Assembly: GCA_029449235.1 (NCBI GenBank)
Contig: JANATG010000006.1
Coordinates: forward strand, 310,001 to 374,000
Direction of reading: 5' to 3'
Source: Linnemannia schmuckeri
Lineage: Eukaryota; Mortierellomycota; Mortierellomycetes; Mortierellales; Mortierellaceae
DNA: 64,000 nucleotides
This document shows, in pieces, positions 23,401 through 36,000 of this stretch. A program made the position numbers and the translations under genes. The notes beneath the pieces are model-generated. The model worked only from the letters and a program-made list of their open reading frames with translations. It searched no databases and had not been told where the DNA came from. Numbering within the stretch: the first letter of the stretch is position 1; each line of letters opens with the position of its first letter.

Positions 23401-23918
23401 ACCAGTTCTCGTTCGACAAGATCAAGTCTTACATCGAATGGGCCAAGTCTGACCCCGAGTCTGAGATCATTGCCGGAGGCAACTACGATGACTCTGTTGG
23501 TTACTTCATCCAGCCCACCATCATCGTCACCACCAACCCCAAGTCGCGCACCATGACTGAGGAGATCTTTGGACCCATTGTCACCATCTACGTCTACAAG
23601 GCTGAGGAGTACGAGAAGACCTTGGACTTGGTCGCCAACTCTTCTGCCTATGCTTTGACTGGTGCTCTCTTCTCCCAGGACCGTTACGCTACCATCTTGG
23701 GCGCTAACAAGCTCCGCAACGCTGCCGGTAACTTCTACATCAACGACAAGTGCACTGGTGCCGTTGTTGGTCAGCAGCCTTTCGGCGGTGGACGTGCCTC
23801 GGGCACCAACGATAAGGCTGGATCTGCTGCCATCTTGTCCCGCTTTGTTTCCCCTCGTTCCATCAAGGAGTCCTTTGTCGACCTCGAGGATTTCGTCTAC
23901 CCCTCCAACTTGGTCTAA
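20417..23918 (+). CDS. PUT2: delta-1-pyrroline-5-carboxylate (glutamate semialdehyde) dehydrogenase, mitochondrial
   Basis: This aldehyde dehydrogenase (ALDH4) oxidises glutamate semialdehyde / P5C to glutamate with NAD+, the second step of proline catabolism in mitochondria. Four exons: 20417-20479, 20647-20754, 21050-21252 and 22643-23918, giving 549 residues. The product has ALDH4 signatures: FVFAVSPFNFTAIGGNLAGA, VLMGNVCVWKPAPAA, ALHFTGSTHVF, GETGGKNFHMV (active-site Glu about residue 310) and FEYQGQKCSACSRCYFP (catalytic Cys about residue 334). Further on come EEIFGPIVTIYVY and QQPFGGGRASGTNDK. Exon 4 has strongly biased codons typical of a highly expressed gene. Intron 3 is 1390 bp; its acceptor (TTAG|A) completes an Arg codon. 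A decoy acceptor CAG at 21490 leads into early stops. Only a short N-terminal stretch precedes the enzyme, so the presequence is short or atypical. Confidence 0.96.
21253..22642 (+). other. PUT2 intron 3 (1390 bp)
   Basis: Donor GTATGT, acceptor CATTAG. It contains T28 (21768-21795), a 14-bp tandem duplication at 22385-22412 and no convincing ORF or RNA gene. It is the longest intron in the window. Confidence 0.85.
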
Positions 23919-25313
23919 GTTGGTTGCTCTTTTCCCTTTCCCTCGACCGTGTATTTTCATCCCTCCTCCATTCACTCCCTGCATATAAAAAACACAAACA
24001 CATGAGATAGGCAAAGGAAGGTGGTGGATCTCGTTTACTTGAGCATCTACTTTTTTTTGTTCCCTTCTCAATAATTAAAAATAAATGCAAAAGGCAATTT
24101 GTTTTGATCCAATCTTTTTTTTTTTTTTTTTTTTTTCCTGCATTGGCATGTTCGCCCAGTGTTGGCATTGGTTTACATGGGCTCGCATTTAAGATCAGGG
24201 TCCTCCCCCAATTGAGAATTATTATGCTAAAGTGGTTTGGCGATTAGGCCAACTGTGACTCTTTTGAGGTGGTCACTTTTTTTTTTTTGCATGGCCTGCC
24301 TGCAGGATTGCAAGCAGGACATATGCAAAGAGCTATGCAATATGCGAAAAAAAAAAGCGAGCGTAGGTAAAGAATGTGAGCGCGAGTGTGAAGTGTGAAG
24401 TGTGAAGGTGATGGAAAAGGACGGGGGCGAGATGACGGGACAGGCATATGGTGAAGTGTAGACAGGAGGTGGTTTCTATTTTTTGTATTCTTCAAGGAGA
24501 TGTTCGTTCTGCTGTAGCAGCTAGCATAGAAAACGAAGTAAAAATAAGATCTTTATTTTTCATGCTCTCTGCTTCATGCTCTCTCTTACAGAACTCACTC
24601 ACTGTCGCGCATGGTATGTCCTGCGATGTCTGCCTGCAATATTACAACCTTTGCGACTTGCAACCTTTAGAGCCTACACCCTGAAGACATAGCAAATAAG
24701 CAAAGAACAAACTCCCCTCTCTTAGTGGTTTCTCTTCTATTTATTTATTTCTATGCGTTTGTCTCTACATGATGGCTCACATCGTTCCACAAGATAGAAA
24801 ATCCTCACATGCTACTAGTAAAAATATAGCCCTCGTACACCCTCGTACAGAATCGAAATACAAAGAAATCATTGCCAGCATGCAGCACACAGCACTTTTT
24901 TTTTTTTTGTTTGGGCGATATTGTTATTTTTATTGTATTGTATTGTTATTTTTTGTTGTTTGGAGAATTAGGTGATTGTGTTTTTGTGGGCAGGAGGGGT
25001 GGTAGTTGGTCGCGAGAAAGGAGGAAGGAGGAGGAGTAGGAGGAAGAGGAAGACGGGGTTGTTCACTAGATATTATGGAGGAGCTAAGAGTATGTACAGC
25101 GAAGAAGAAATAGCAAACTGAAAAAAAGAAAGCAAAGCGCAAGAAAGAAAGAAGATATGATACAAAGAAGAAGAACAGGAAGATGTGTCCTTCTGAGGTT
25201 GAAAGGGAAAAGCGGACGAGGAAAAGATATCTGCGAAAAAGAGTTGCATCTGCAAAAAAATTGCCATCCTTCGAAAACCACCACAACGACAACAAAAAAA
25301 AAACCACCCATTT
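23919..25313. other. intergenic between convergent PUT2 and zinc-finger gene
   Basis: A/T-rich with a T22 tract (24115-24136). ataaatgc and similar A/T-rich motifs just after PUT2 could serve for poly(A) addition. No gene was seen. Confidence 0.5.
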
Positions 25314-27047
25314 TTACAGGGCTTGGCTTAGCATGCTCAGGACAACAGCAGCTTCCTCGACTTTGCGTCGGAGACGGAACTTGCGAGCCCAGAGGCGCTT
25401 ACTCTTGCGAGTCCGCTCCTTACGGTCCTTGTCGTCCTTGACGCGTCCGTCGGGTAGCGAATCCCATTTGCATTTGCGGGGGTGCATTGTGGGCGACATG
25501 TTGTGGACGTTCTTGAGGTGTCGGCGGAGATTGCAGTTCTGGTTCTTGCTTGGCTTGAATGCTCGACTGCAGACTGGGCACAGCAAAAGCTGAGAGGATG
25601 AGGAGGCAGGAGCGGGTGTGGGAGCAGAACCGGCCAAGGGGGTTGAAGCGGTGGTGGGGCTGGATGAGGACTCAGGAGTGTCGGGACGACGATGGTGGTG
25701 GTGGATGTGGCTGAGGTAAGGCGAGGACTCGGACGAGAAGACTGAGGCGGACGCAACAGACGACCGGTCAGAGGAGATGGAGGGGGACCGGGACATGTTA
25801 GGCGATGAGCAATCATCATCTAACATCATCCTCATCGACATTCCCTGTCGAGTGCTTCCAGTAGTGCTAGGCGCAGGGGACGAGGAACGATGATGGAAAT
25901 GGGAGAGATGGTGATGTGGGCGGGGGGTCATCGGGGTCAGAGGCGAGGGGATGGCGGCAGCAGCAGCGGCACCGGCGACGAGGGTCGAGATGGAGGGGAG
26001 GGTGGGAGTCATAGGTCCACCACGGCCATGAGACGACTCGACGACGACGGCGGTCGAAGGGGTGGTTGGGGTTGCCAGAGGATGGTAGGACGAGGGCGAG
26101 GTAGGTGGGCGCGAAAAGTAGTCACCCGCACATCCATTGCTGCTTGGAGTAGTAGAGCCGTAAGGAGAGGAGACGGGACTAGCGCGATGATGGTGATGGT
26201 GATGATGACCGCTAGTGCCGGAAGCGGCAGCGGCATGATAGTAGTGCTCTGTTGCTGTTGTTGGTCGGCGATGATGGTAGTACTCTTGATCCCGCGACGA
26301 CGACATCGGGGAAGGAGAAGATGGGGAGGAGGAAGGATAGATACTATCTCGAGGAGTTTGACCTTGATACTGCTGTTGTTGTTGCGGTTGCGCATTGTTG
26401 GTCGATGCTACTGGTGGCTGCTGTCTCGAAGAGACGGTAGCGGGATGTGGAATTGACGACGACCCATGGTAAGAGTGGTGGTGGTACTGCTGTTGAACCG
26501 TGCTCTGGGAAGAAGGGGATTGTTGGAAGGGATGGATTCCGTTACTGGAATAACGGTGCATCTGTTGATGCTGCTGGAGGGGCGAGAACGAAGCTGGGAG
26601 TGCGAGGGGGTTTGGCTTGTGCTGCTTGCTATTGTTATTCTGGAGACGCTCATACGAGACGGAAGGGGACCGACTCGACAGATCCGAAGGAGTCGAGGGC
26701 CCGGGCGAGCAAGATAGAGACCGGTCCGAGGATGAGCTGTACTGGCTGTGGAGGGATGAGTTGGAGAGACGCGAGGAGAGCGAGGGTGTGCTGCTGCTCG
26801 AGAAGGAGCCACGACCGCGGTTGTTATTGTTCTGGAGGGTAGCCATGTTGGTATTGGCGAGGAGTGGGGAGTTGGTGGGGGATGAGATGCTGGTTCTGTT
26901 GTACTGACGAGGCGAGGATGAGGATAGAGCCGAGAAAGAGTTTGCCAAGGATGAGATGGGAGTTGGTTGCTGTTGCTGTTGATGTTGCTGTTGAGAGTAG
27001 GGTGGGAATTTGGTTTGGATGGAAGGTAGATTAATGGAGTTTGACAT
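25314..27047 (-). CDS. C2H2-type zinc finger protein with disordered Gln/His/Ser-rich N terminus
   Basis: A single exon encodes 577 residues. It is probably a nuclear DNA-binding regulator, but no characterised orthologue is recognised. Residues 1-470 are low complexity: Gln runs (QQQHQQQQQ), Ser tracts, His runs (HHHHHHHH), Pro and an Ala run. One finger lies at residues 490-515 (CPVCSRAFKPSKNQNCNLRR, then HLKNVH). Its spacing is C-x2-C-x16-H-x4-H, four residues longer than a standard finger between the Cys and His pairs. A conserved-looking basic region follows (RKCKWDSLPDGR, then RKERTRKSKRLWARKFRLRR), and the protein ends in a hydrophobic helix. The ATG at 27047 is the first in frame after a C/T-rich leader. 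The ORF on the other strand at 25890-26456 is a shadow of the repeats. A 13 kb gene-free region lies upstream. Confidence 0.85.
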   Translation of the reverse strand: MSNSINLPSIQTKFPPYSQQQHQQQQQPTPISSLANSFSALSSSSPRQYNRTSISSPTNSPLLANTNMATLQNNNNRGRGSFSSSSTPSLSSRLSNSSLHSQYSSSSDRSLSCSPGPSTPSDLSSRSPSVSYERLQNNNSKQHKPNPLALPASFSPLQQHQQMHRYSSNGIHPFQQSPSSQSTVQQQYHHHSYHGSSSIPHPATVSSRQQPPVASTNNAQPQQQQQYQGQTPRDSIYPSSSPSSPSPMSSSRDQEYYHHRRPTTATEHYYHAAAASGTSGHHHHHHHRASPVSSPYGSTTPSSNGCAGDYFSRPPTSPSSYHPLATPTTPSTAVVVESSHGRGGPMTPTLPSISTLVAGAAAAAAIPSPLTPMTPRPHHHLSHFHHRSSSPAPSTTGSTRQGMSMRMMLDDDCSSPNMSRSPSISSDRSSVASASVFSSESSPYLSHIHHHHRRPDTPESSSSPTTASTPLAGSAPTPAPASSSSQLLLCPVCSRAFKPSKNQNCNLRRHLKNVHNMSPTMHPRKCKWDSLPDGRVKDDKDRKERTRKSKRLWARKFRLRRKVEEAAVVLSMLSQAL

Positions 27048-30000
27048 CCTCTTTTGTTTTGTGTTTGCTTATTGTTTGGTGGGTACACGAATCTGAGAAG
27101 GAAGAGGGAGAGAAGAAGGAGGGAGAGGAGGGAGAGGAGGGAGGAAAGAGAGCGAAGGGAAAGGGTGGAAAGAGACAAAGATAAGGGAAGAGAAGGAAAG
27201 AAAGAAATGAAAAAAGGAGATTATTTATAAGCCTTTTGGATGAGGACTGATGATGTCGATGATGATGGGGATAGACAGCGGGTTATTTTGAGTGATGGAT
27301 AGGCGGGAAGAGGAAAAAGGAGGAAAAGGGAACAAAAGGGCGATGGAAAGGAGAACAAAGGATGTGAACTAAGTGTGAGATTGTATATGATGAGGATACA
27401 GCAAAATAGATGTGGAAATATGATCCTTTTTGGTGTAGTGGTGATGTGCTACACGAAGAGAGAGAGAACAATGAATAAAAAAGACGTTAAGAAAAAGGTT
27501 GAGGGAGAATATAAAGGGGCAGAAGAAGGTTGTTTGGTTGGTTGGGTAAGAAAAAAAAGACTGGGTGTGTGCGTGAAAAAAAAATGAAGGGATGGGATGG
27601 GACAAATGCGTTGTCAGTCAAATGGGAATGGGGAGGATGTGATTTGAGTGGGAGTGTATCCGTGGAGGAAGGGAATGATTCGAAGCAAAGAAAGAAAAGA
27701 AGGTATGGTACACGGCTTAGTTCAGAGGGAAAAAGAGAGAGTAAGAGGGAAAGGCAATGAGGAAAAGAAGAAAAAAAGAGGGGAGAACGTTACTTTTGGG
27801 TGCCTTTATAAAGAGGAGTCGAGGCGAAGAGGAAGAAGAGAAGTGAGAAGGAAATGGATCTACCTCTATTTACCTCTCTACTCTATCTTCCGTTTTGAAT
27901 GAATGAATAAGGTGAGTGAAAGAATGAATGGTTACAACGAATGAATGACACACATAGAGGAGAGAATAAACAATTTCTTACTACTGCGTGCGTCGATGAA
28001 CAACACCATCGAACGAACTCAAAAAAGAGAGAGAGTGTGCACGAACGAACGCAAAGAAAACGAACGAACGTCCTCTATCTCTTTCCCTTTCTGTGCCTTG
28101 TATACGATGTGGTACTCTCTCTTCTTTCTCTCTCACTCTGACTCTCTCTCTCTCCTTGCTGTCGTTTTCTTGACTTGTTCTCTCTCACAGCCTCTGTGAG
28201 CTGTGTGCTGCTATATTACAAGGGAGAAAGGGGAACAGACAATTTACAATTCAATTGAATTGAATTGAGTTAGATGGATGAAGAGGGCAATGGGACCCGT
28301 CAATGTTGTCTTTCGTTTGGATTGAACGAACGGAGGATAGATACATGTGTAAATTAGCGAGGGGAAAAAGTGAAGGGAGAGGAGGGAGGGGCAAGAGAAA
28401 GAACGCAAAGAATAGCGACCAAGAGAGAGAGAATGTACGATGTGAAGTGAAGGCGAAGCAAAGGAGATAATGTGAATGAATACAAGTGAATTGAACTCGA
28501 GAGAGAGAGGGAACAGTATCAATTGAATGGGGTGTGGAAGACGTTACAAAAAGGAAGTAATTGAGTGCAGAGGAATGAAGAAAATGAGGGGAAGGGACAA
28601 ACAAGAGGCAAACAACAGAGTGAACGAAGAGAGAGTGAGTGAGGGGAAGGAGAGAAGGAAGGAAAGGGGGAGAGGAAAAGAAGGAAAGGGAGGGGGAAGG
28701 AGGATAATTGAGGTCGTACATGGACACAAACGAAATATTTTGATAACAACATCAACAACTGCCAGAAACAGAAAAGAATGAGGGACAAAGAGACGAACAA
28801 TGAGGGGAAGGGGAGAAGAAGAAAAAGAAAAGCCAAGGGGACAGGGAGACAGATAGAGAGAGAAAGACAGACAGCGAAAAAAAGAGAGAGAAAGAGAGGG
28901 CACGCACAACATGGAAACATTTACAAGGAGAGAATAAACGAGAAGGACAACGCGAAAAAAACAAGACAAAAGAGACACACGAACACAAATACGAAAGAGA
29001 CACGAACGAACGAGCAAAAAAAATGCATGGATGGACTGGTAGCAGGAGGGAGAGAGAGGGCATCCATGCTGGATCCACGGACGGGCACCCATAAGAGAAC
29101 AATAGAGATGAATAGGGAATTGAGAGGCAAATCCACACGCACACAAAGAGGCAAAGAGACAGTCCGAAAAAGGTACCTTTTTAGACACTTGGATTATGGA
29201 CCAATATTGCTTATGGTGTTGTTATTCTTTGTTTATTGAAAGAAGAAAGACGATGCACAGGCACGGATACACAAACAAGCTCACGCACATGCACACAACG
29301 CAGAAAAAGGAAACAGCAACGGCTAATACAACACATAGTCATGAATGTGTAACAGATAGCCGGCGACTCAAAGAACAAGAGCGAGGGGACGTTAGGCAAG
29401 GGTTTATGAAAGGACCAGATGTGATGAGCTCATAGGATCATCCATGGTGATGCCGATGGGTCGTCTTTCATCCACGGTATCAACTCGATTATTCTATTCG
29501 ATTGAAAGGAAAAAAAAAAGAGGAACGGCAACCGAAGGGAGGAATGGAAGGGAGGAAGGAGAAAGGGAGGGGCAGGAGAAAGACAATCGTCCTTCTTCCT
29601 CGTGCGTGTATATTTATGTATGATTTTTTTTTCATCTGTGGCGACGAGAAGCCACTACCCGTATCATCATTGTCACCACAACTACTCGTCATCTTAGTTG
29701 TCGTCTTCATCTTCTTCCTCGCTACAGACACCGAGTAGATAGGGCTGAGAATGTATCGAGGCAGAGAAAAAGAACAAAGGTGAGAGAATAGAATAAAAAA
29801 CAGAGTAGTTATTGATCCGTCTTTACTGTCTTTTTAGTCTGTCTACCGAGAGTGCGCGCAAAAAAAAAAAAAAAAGAGAGAGAACAAGAGAGCGAGAAAG
29901 AAAGGAGAATTGGACTAGGGAACCAATGGTGCTACTTCTGATCCCAACCCTTCTCATTCCTGTCAGCCTTCTCTTCCTCTTCGGTAGAACAGAGCAGTAA

Positions 30001-33000
30001 ACTAACCCTTCTCTCCTCTCGATCCCTTCCTTTCCCTTCCATGCCCTTCAGTCATCGTTGGATGTAACTGCAGTGCCGTATATCCACCATCGTGAGTATC
30101 GGCGTACAAATGTTTCATCAGCCATCAGCCATCAGCTAGTAGCCAGCAAAAGTAAGACGAATTGAGATAAGACACGAATCAAATAGAACCATCAGATCAC
30201 CGTAACATAATCGTTAGGGGATCCTTCCGATTGTGATCCCGCGGTTACAGTTAGTTGTGGCAGCAGAGCTGGACCGATTGTTTTGACAACATCGCCAACA
30301 CCTTTTGCTCTGCTCTGCTTTGCTTGCTTGCATCTCTCCACCCCTCCTTCCTTCCTTCCCTCTCTCCCTACATTCCTGGGTTGCAGTTGCGTCCCGATTA
30401 TGTGCGATGTTTGTACTTTTGCACGCCCTCACATGTCATTTCGATTCGACATGATTTGATTTATATTTTGACGAGAGAGTTGGGGTGTCACAAAGTCGAC
30501 TCTGTCTGTATCTCTATGTTTTTTTTTGTTTCTTTTTTTTTTTTTTTGCCAGGCTGCTTGTTCGTTTTGATGCTGCAGTCTGCCAATCAAACCAAAAAAT
30601 ACAAAAACGAGATCTGTTTTTTTGTTGCCCATGTGTAACGAACTATTCGGCCAAACTGTCATCTTTTTTTTCTTTCCTCCGTTTGTGTTCCCTTTCCCCG
30701 GACCCTTGCGTTTTTTTAACATGTCGCCACATATCATAAAACCACAAACGACAACAAAAAAATTGTGCCTTTCCCCTTTCTTAGCCCCTCTTTCCTCGCT
30801 TGCCCCTTGTTTGATATACAAACTCAACATTTTTTATCGCAGATCTTTCTCACTCTATTTCTCTTGCACTCACTCACTCAACTATCCTTTCTTGAAAACA
30901 CCTCACATTGCAACATCGTGCTTAATTGTGCTCATTTTCGGTAGTTGGTCAACTATCATGTCAAGCAAGGTTTTGTCATCGTGCAAGGGCGACAGGCCAC
31001 AAAAAAACTGTGAGCAAATAAATTGTCAGATTGATGACACAGAGACACAGATACAGGCCGTGCAGGCAGACTGGCTGATAGGCAAGCAGGAAACACGCGT
31101 AGTATTCTGTTGGCTGATGATGACACCGCTGCCCTTCCTGCTGCTGCTGCGGTGAAATATGGCGATGGGGAGCGGTGGTTTTTTTTTCTGTCGTTAGCAA
31201 GGGTGTTCTCTCCCTTTAGCCTTTTTCTCCTTTTCTCCTGTCCCCTCCCTTTTCTTGTCCTCTTTGGAATTGATACTTCTGTTCGCTTTGGCCAACGCCA
31301 ACGAAAGGAATGTTTTGTCTTTTTCTAATGTTCGTCTCAGGGCACCTATTTTAGGTGACTCCCTATTCCAGTAGCAAGGAAGGAGATTGACAAGGGGGAA
31401 GGAGAGTCCGCACCAATCACTCTCACACACTCACATACCAAAAGAAAAGTGAGCACTGGCAAAAATCAACTCTTCGACAAAGCGAAGAATTTTATTCAAG
31501 AAAGAAAAAAAACTGGGCCATATACACACCATCCGCAGATTACCATAGAAACGTACACGAGCTTCAACAACTACTGTCCGTTCTCATGCCGGGGTCACCA
31601 GTCCTATGTTTTTTTGTCATCTTGCGGGCACCATCCCGTCCCCTCCCCACTTTTTTTCGACGTCGCCTTACATACATACGACTGTACCCAAAGGTATTTA
31701 AATCGACAAAACGACTCCATTCTCACACACAGACGCACCCCGCGACCAACGTAGTGAAAATTGCCTCAGCAAAGAGATGTTTATGTATGCACTCGCCCCT
31801 TTGCTGTTCGATCTTGACAACATTTGTTTGTACGGTACGTACGTTCAATATACGAGATGTTTTTGTTTCTATTTGCTCACCATCGGGTGTTGAAAAAGGG
31901 AACGCGCGCGGCGCGCCTGCATACGATTGCAAGTAACTCATCTATCCATTTTCTTTTTTTCCCTTTCTGATTTCTTCCCTCTCCTTTTCCTCCATCTCCT
32001 ACTCCTCCTCCTCCTCTTCCTCCTCCTCCTCCTCCTATTCATGCTTCCCTTCTTCTTCTTTTCGCCTTCTCCTCGATTTCTGTGTGCTACGCCCTTCTTC
32101 CTACATGCGTGCCTACCCGATGAAGCATGAGCGCACTCAACATGGAAAAAATACAACGCGATAGATAACACGCATAAAATTAACAGGTTAACGCGTTTCT
32201 ACTACTTCAGGTAGTGATTTCTGTTGCGTTTTTCTGCAGCATTTTTTCTGTTGTGTACACTTTTCGCGTAATTTCTCCACTTACTCTATCCCGCAATGCA
32301 AAAGAAAAAAACGTGTTGTTACCCAGACCTGACCCGTAAAACGCTTCCCCCTCCCCCCTTTTTTTGTTCATCTTCTTTTCGTTTTTTTGTTCATCTTTTC
32401 CTTTTTTTGCTCATCTTATTCTTCTCACCCCTCCCTTCATTCAGCCCTTTTACCTCCCCTGAGGAGAAACAGAAAAGGAAAGTTAATAAATAAAGACTTA
32501 AGAAGTTAGACGCGGTTCTACGTAGACATGGACAGTGAGTTTTCTCCTGTATAGTAGATTTTAGAAGAGGGGGGAGCGCGCTAGAAGAAAGGCGGTAGAA
32601 TGTACTAAAGGGAGAGAAGGAGAGAAACGGATGAACAACCAGAAAGACTCTCGGTCGGATAGGAGAAAAAGAGAGGAGAGGAAGTGTGGTTCTCACTAGT
32701 TTGTTTCGACAAGATCCAGATGGACGTATGGAAGGGATGGACGCGATGATCAAAGGAGGAAGTGTGGTTCCTTGTTAGAACAAAAAAAATCAAATCGTGC
32801 TGTTGGAGGCCGTTACTATTGAGCCCACGATGCTTACTCACAACAACACTAAGAGACAGTCGACAACAATGTGCACTTGAAGGAATAAAAAAATTGATCT
32901 TATCCTCCTTTCTCAACATACCTCCTTGTTTGTTCCACTAGCGCAATTGGCCATCAATCCTAAACGAATCCCGATTGATTGCTCATACTGAGCAACGATG

Positions 33001-36000
33001 AATTCCGGCCACTACGCTGGAACGAATGGAGAAAGTGAAAGAAAAAAAAAAAAAAAAAAAAAAAAAAGGGAGGCCAGAGTAGAGAGAGGGATTATTGCGA
33101 AACCTAGAACTATGTACAAGGATGGATAGTAGTTACCACTCACTCTCGCCATTAGAACGGAAGTAACAAGGGGTGGTTTGTGGATGGATGAATGGGACAT
33201 GAGAGGGATAAAAGTTTATGAGAGTGCTTTGACCTGTTGTTTTCCTTGGTCTGTGTGTGCTCCTCTCCTTCCAGTTTGGCCCAGGTGCAGCTGACTGCAA
33301 ACATATTTTGCTCAACTGGATTAATCAGTCCCTGTACCACTGTTCCAAAAAAACGAAATTCAGGGGCTAAATAGCAAAAAAAATTCGTAACCTCAATACG
33401 TCAAGGGGTTAGGCGTACAAGTCACGGTATAATGGGACGAGAGCGAGAGGGAGAGGGTAGGCTGGCTACAAGGGTGGGAGATTTCCCAATCGCCCAGTGA
33501 ATCGAAGAAGAAGAGAAGAAACAGGGGGTAAGAACAAGAAGAAGAGGGAAGGAAGAGAGGGAGCAGAGCACAGTGCTGGAAGTAGGGGGGGAAGGAACAT
33601 CGACCAACCACCACGCATCGGCTGTTGAAATCAGAACGAGTAACTGAGTTTTGATTGTTTAGGAAAGGACGGATGAAGTCCCTTTTGAGCATTGACCAAC
33701 AAACAGCAAGGGTCGACACAAGAAAATATGCCTTGCGATGCATCTCAAAATCAACGCACAGAGAGAGCAAAGTAAACACAAATGATAGTGCCAACAAAAA
33801 CACGGAAACAAAGAACGCCTCTCCCCTCTCCCTACTCTGTTGTTCTCGTTTGCCTGTGCATGGATGATTGGGTCAAAAAGGTGAGTTCACATATAACACA
33901 TGTTGTACGAATTTGCTAGTCTGCTCTCGTGGACCACAAAAACACCTTTAGCAACGGGGGTTCCTTCTCATCGGACATAGCAATTAGGGACTAAACCAAA
34001 AGAAAACATTATTCTCATGCAAAAACGGGGTTCCAACAAAAAAAAACACTCAACCTGTCCTCGGCCCGTTAATTTTTTTTTTTTTTTTTTTTTTTTTCAC
34101 AAAACCAAACGGAAACAACACCAAACGGAAACAAAACTATCAGCGTGTTATTGTTATTTTTTTTTATTGCTATTGTTATTTTTTTTTCTTCTCAAAACGC
34201 TCCCTCGGTCCCTTTCGAACAATTGTGTTATTTTTTTTTCCTAGCTCCAAAAATAACGGGACCAAAAACCATTAAGAAAACGGCGAGAGAATTAGCAAAA
34301 CAAACCGACAACACCAAGATCCCCCTGCCTTTTTGCATTTTTGTTTCCTGTCTAGTTCTGTTCCAAGGGGGGGGCGAGAAGAGAGAAGTGCATGCACCTC
34401 ATCTATTTCTATCTCTTTGTTTTTCTATTCGTTTATTGCCTTTCATCGCTCTTATTTTATTCTATTGACCATTTTCGCATCGGGGTACCATGCGCACTCC
34501 TCCACCACAAAAACAAACAACGAAGACACACAATAATGCCACAGTGCAGTGCCGGACATATACATATCAACGCATTTTGCAAGAGTAAACAAACAACTAT
34601 GCATCCATCGTTTAAGGGATCGAAATATTTTTTTCTCTACTCACCCTTCTTTCTCTCTGTGTCCTCTCCCACCCCCTCACTTTCACTTTTTGTATCACTA
34701 TTCTCGCCTGCTCTGCGACTGCAAACTGCAAACTGCAAAATGCAAAATGCAACTGTACCTCTCATTCTTCTCTCTAGCGTGCATTTCGCATTTTTTTTTT
34801 TTTTTTTTTTTTTTTGTTTTGCCTCCTCTTGAAAAGAGAACAAAACAAAGAGGGAAGAGTGGGCCCGGTCCAATCTCTTGCAGATGCAAGAGAGAGGGGA
34901 CACGTCTTTGTGCATTTAGATCACGACCACTTTTTGTGAGGGTGAGATAGATAGATAGGAGAGGGAAAGGGAAATCACTTGGGGACCCGGAAAAGGAAAA
35001 CGCACGCACCCACGCACACCCGCAGACGCACGTACACAGGCAATGAGCAACTAAACCAAAACAATGCGAGCAATGGAAAGTAAGAAAATAAAGGAGCCAG
35101 AGATTTTTTTTCTTCATTCAAGGGATAACGAATTGATAGCCACACAGACAGGAAGAGATCCGATAATCCGCACAACCATTTTGCCGATCTAGGCTAACAA
35201 CATACTCGTGCTCTTTTCTTCTCTTTATTAGGATATATTATTGATGAACATCAGCTCCTCCTCCTCCTCCTCTTCCTTTGTCGTCTTCCTTTTCCTTATG
35301 TGTCATGCAATGCCATACCATGCCTTTTCCGCTAATATCGCACGCGCCAAGGGGTAAATGTTAGGTTCCCGATAGAAAGGAATGAAAAAAGGATGGGGAT
35401 GGACTGGGATGTTATGGAAGAATTGCACCCGGAACAATAATGCGCCCTCTTTTCCTCTCTCTCTCTCTCTCTCTCTCCCTTCCTCCCTTCCTCCCTTCCA
35501 TCTCCCTTCCACCCTTCCTCCCATCCATCTCTGCTCCTCTCTCCCTCACTCTCTCTCTCTCCTTTTGCCTCTCTCCTTCTCTGTTCTTTGTCCTGTATCG
35601 CACACAAACCCCCTCTCTCTTTAACGTAGTAGTCATCCCATCCTAGTTAATTGTCATTCAACTGTCCTTTTGTTCTAACGGTAAACCCTTTTTTTGGCTG
35701 GTATCCTTTCTTTCTCCTGACATTCTGACAATTCTTCCAACCTTCGACTGTGATATTTGCTGCCTTACTTTCTTCACCGGCCCGTTTTTTTGTGCTCATT
35801 TTCTTTCGGTCTATGGTAGGTGGATTGACCCATCTGTATCCGTCAGTAATTCCGTTGAGCGCTAATGTTCGTGTGCTCTGAAGGGATTAGTCATTAAAGA
35901 AAGCCAGGTCTATTTTGAGGGTTATTTTATGATTACAGAAAAAGCAAACATCAATAACACGCTCCTCTCTCTGAAAAGCTGAAAGGCATAGAATCAATAT

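Noticed and set aside
22533..24071. 512-codon ORF antisense to PUT2 exon 4
   Set aside because: It mirrors the biased codons of PUT2; the sense frame carries complete ALDH4 motifs, and the antisense product is Val/Gly/Asp-rich without family features.
25890..26456. 188-codon ORF antisense to the zinc-finger gene
   Set aside because: Its Gly/Arg/Met content follows from the complement of Ser/Pro/His repeats; no start context or motifs.
28544..29188. 214-codon minus ORF in the purine-rich tract
   Set aside because: Ser/Leu/Phe-rich translation of C/T-rich sequence; neighbouring frames are equally open and look the same.
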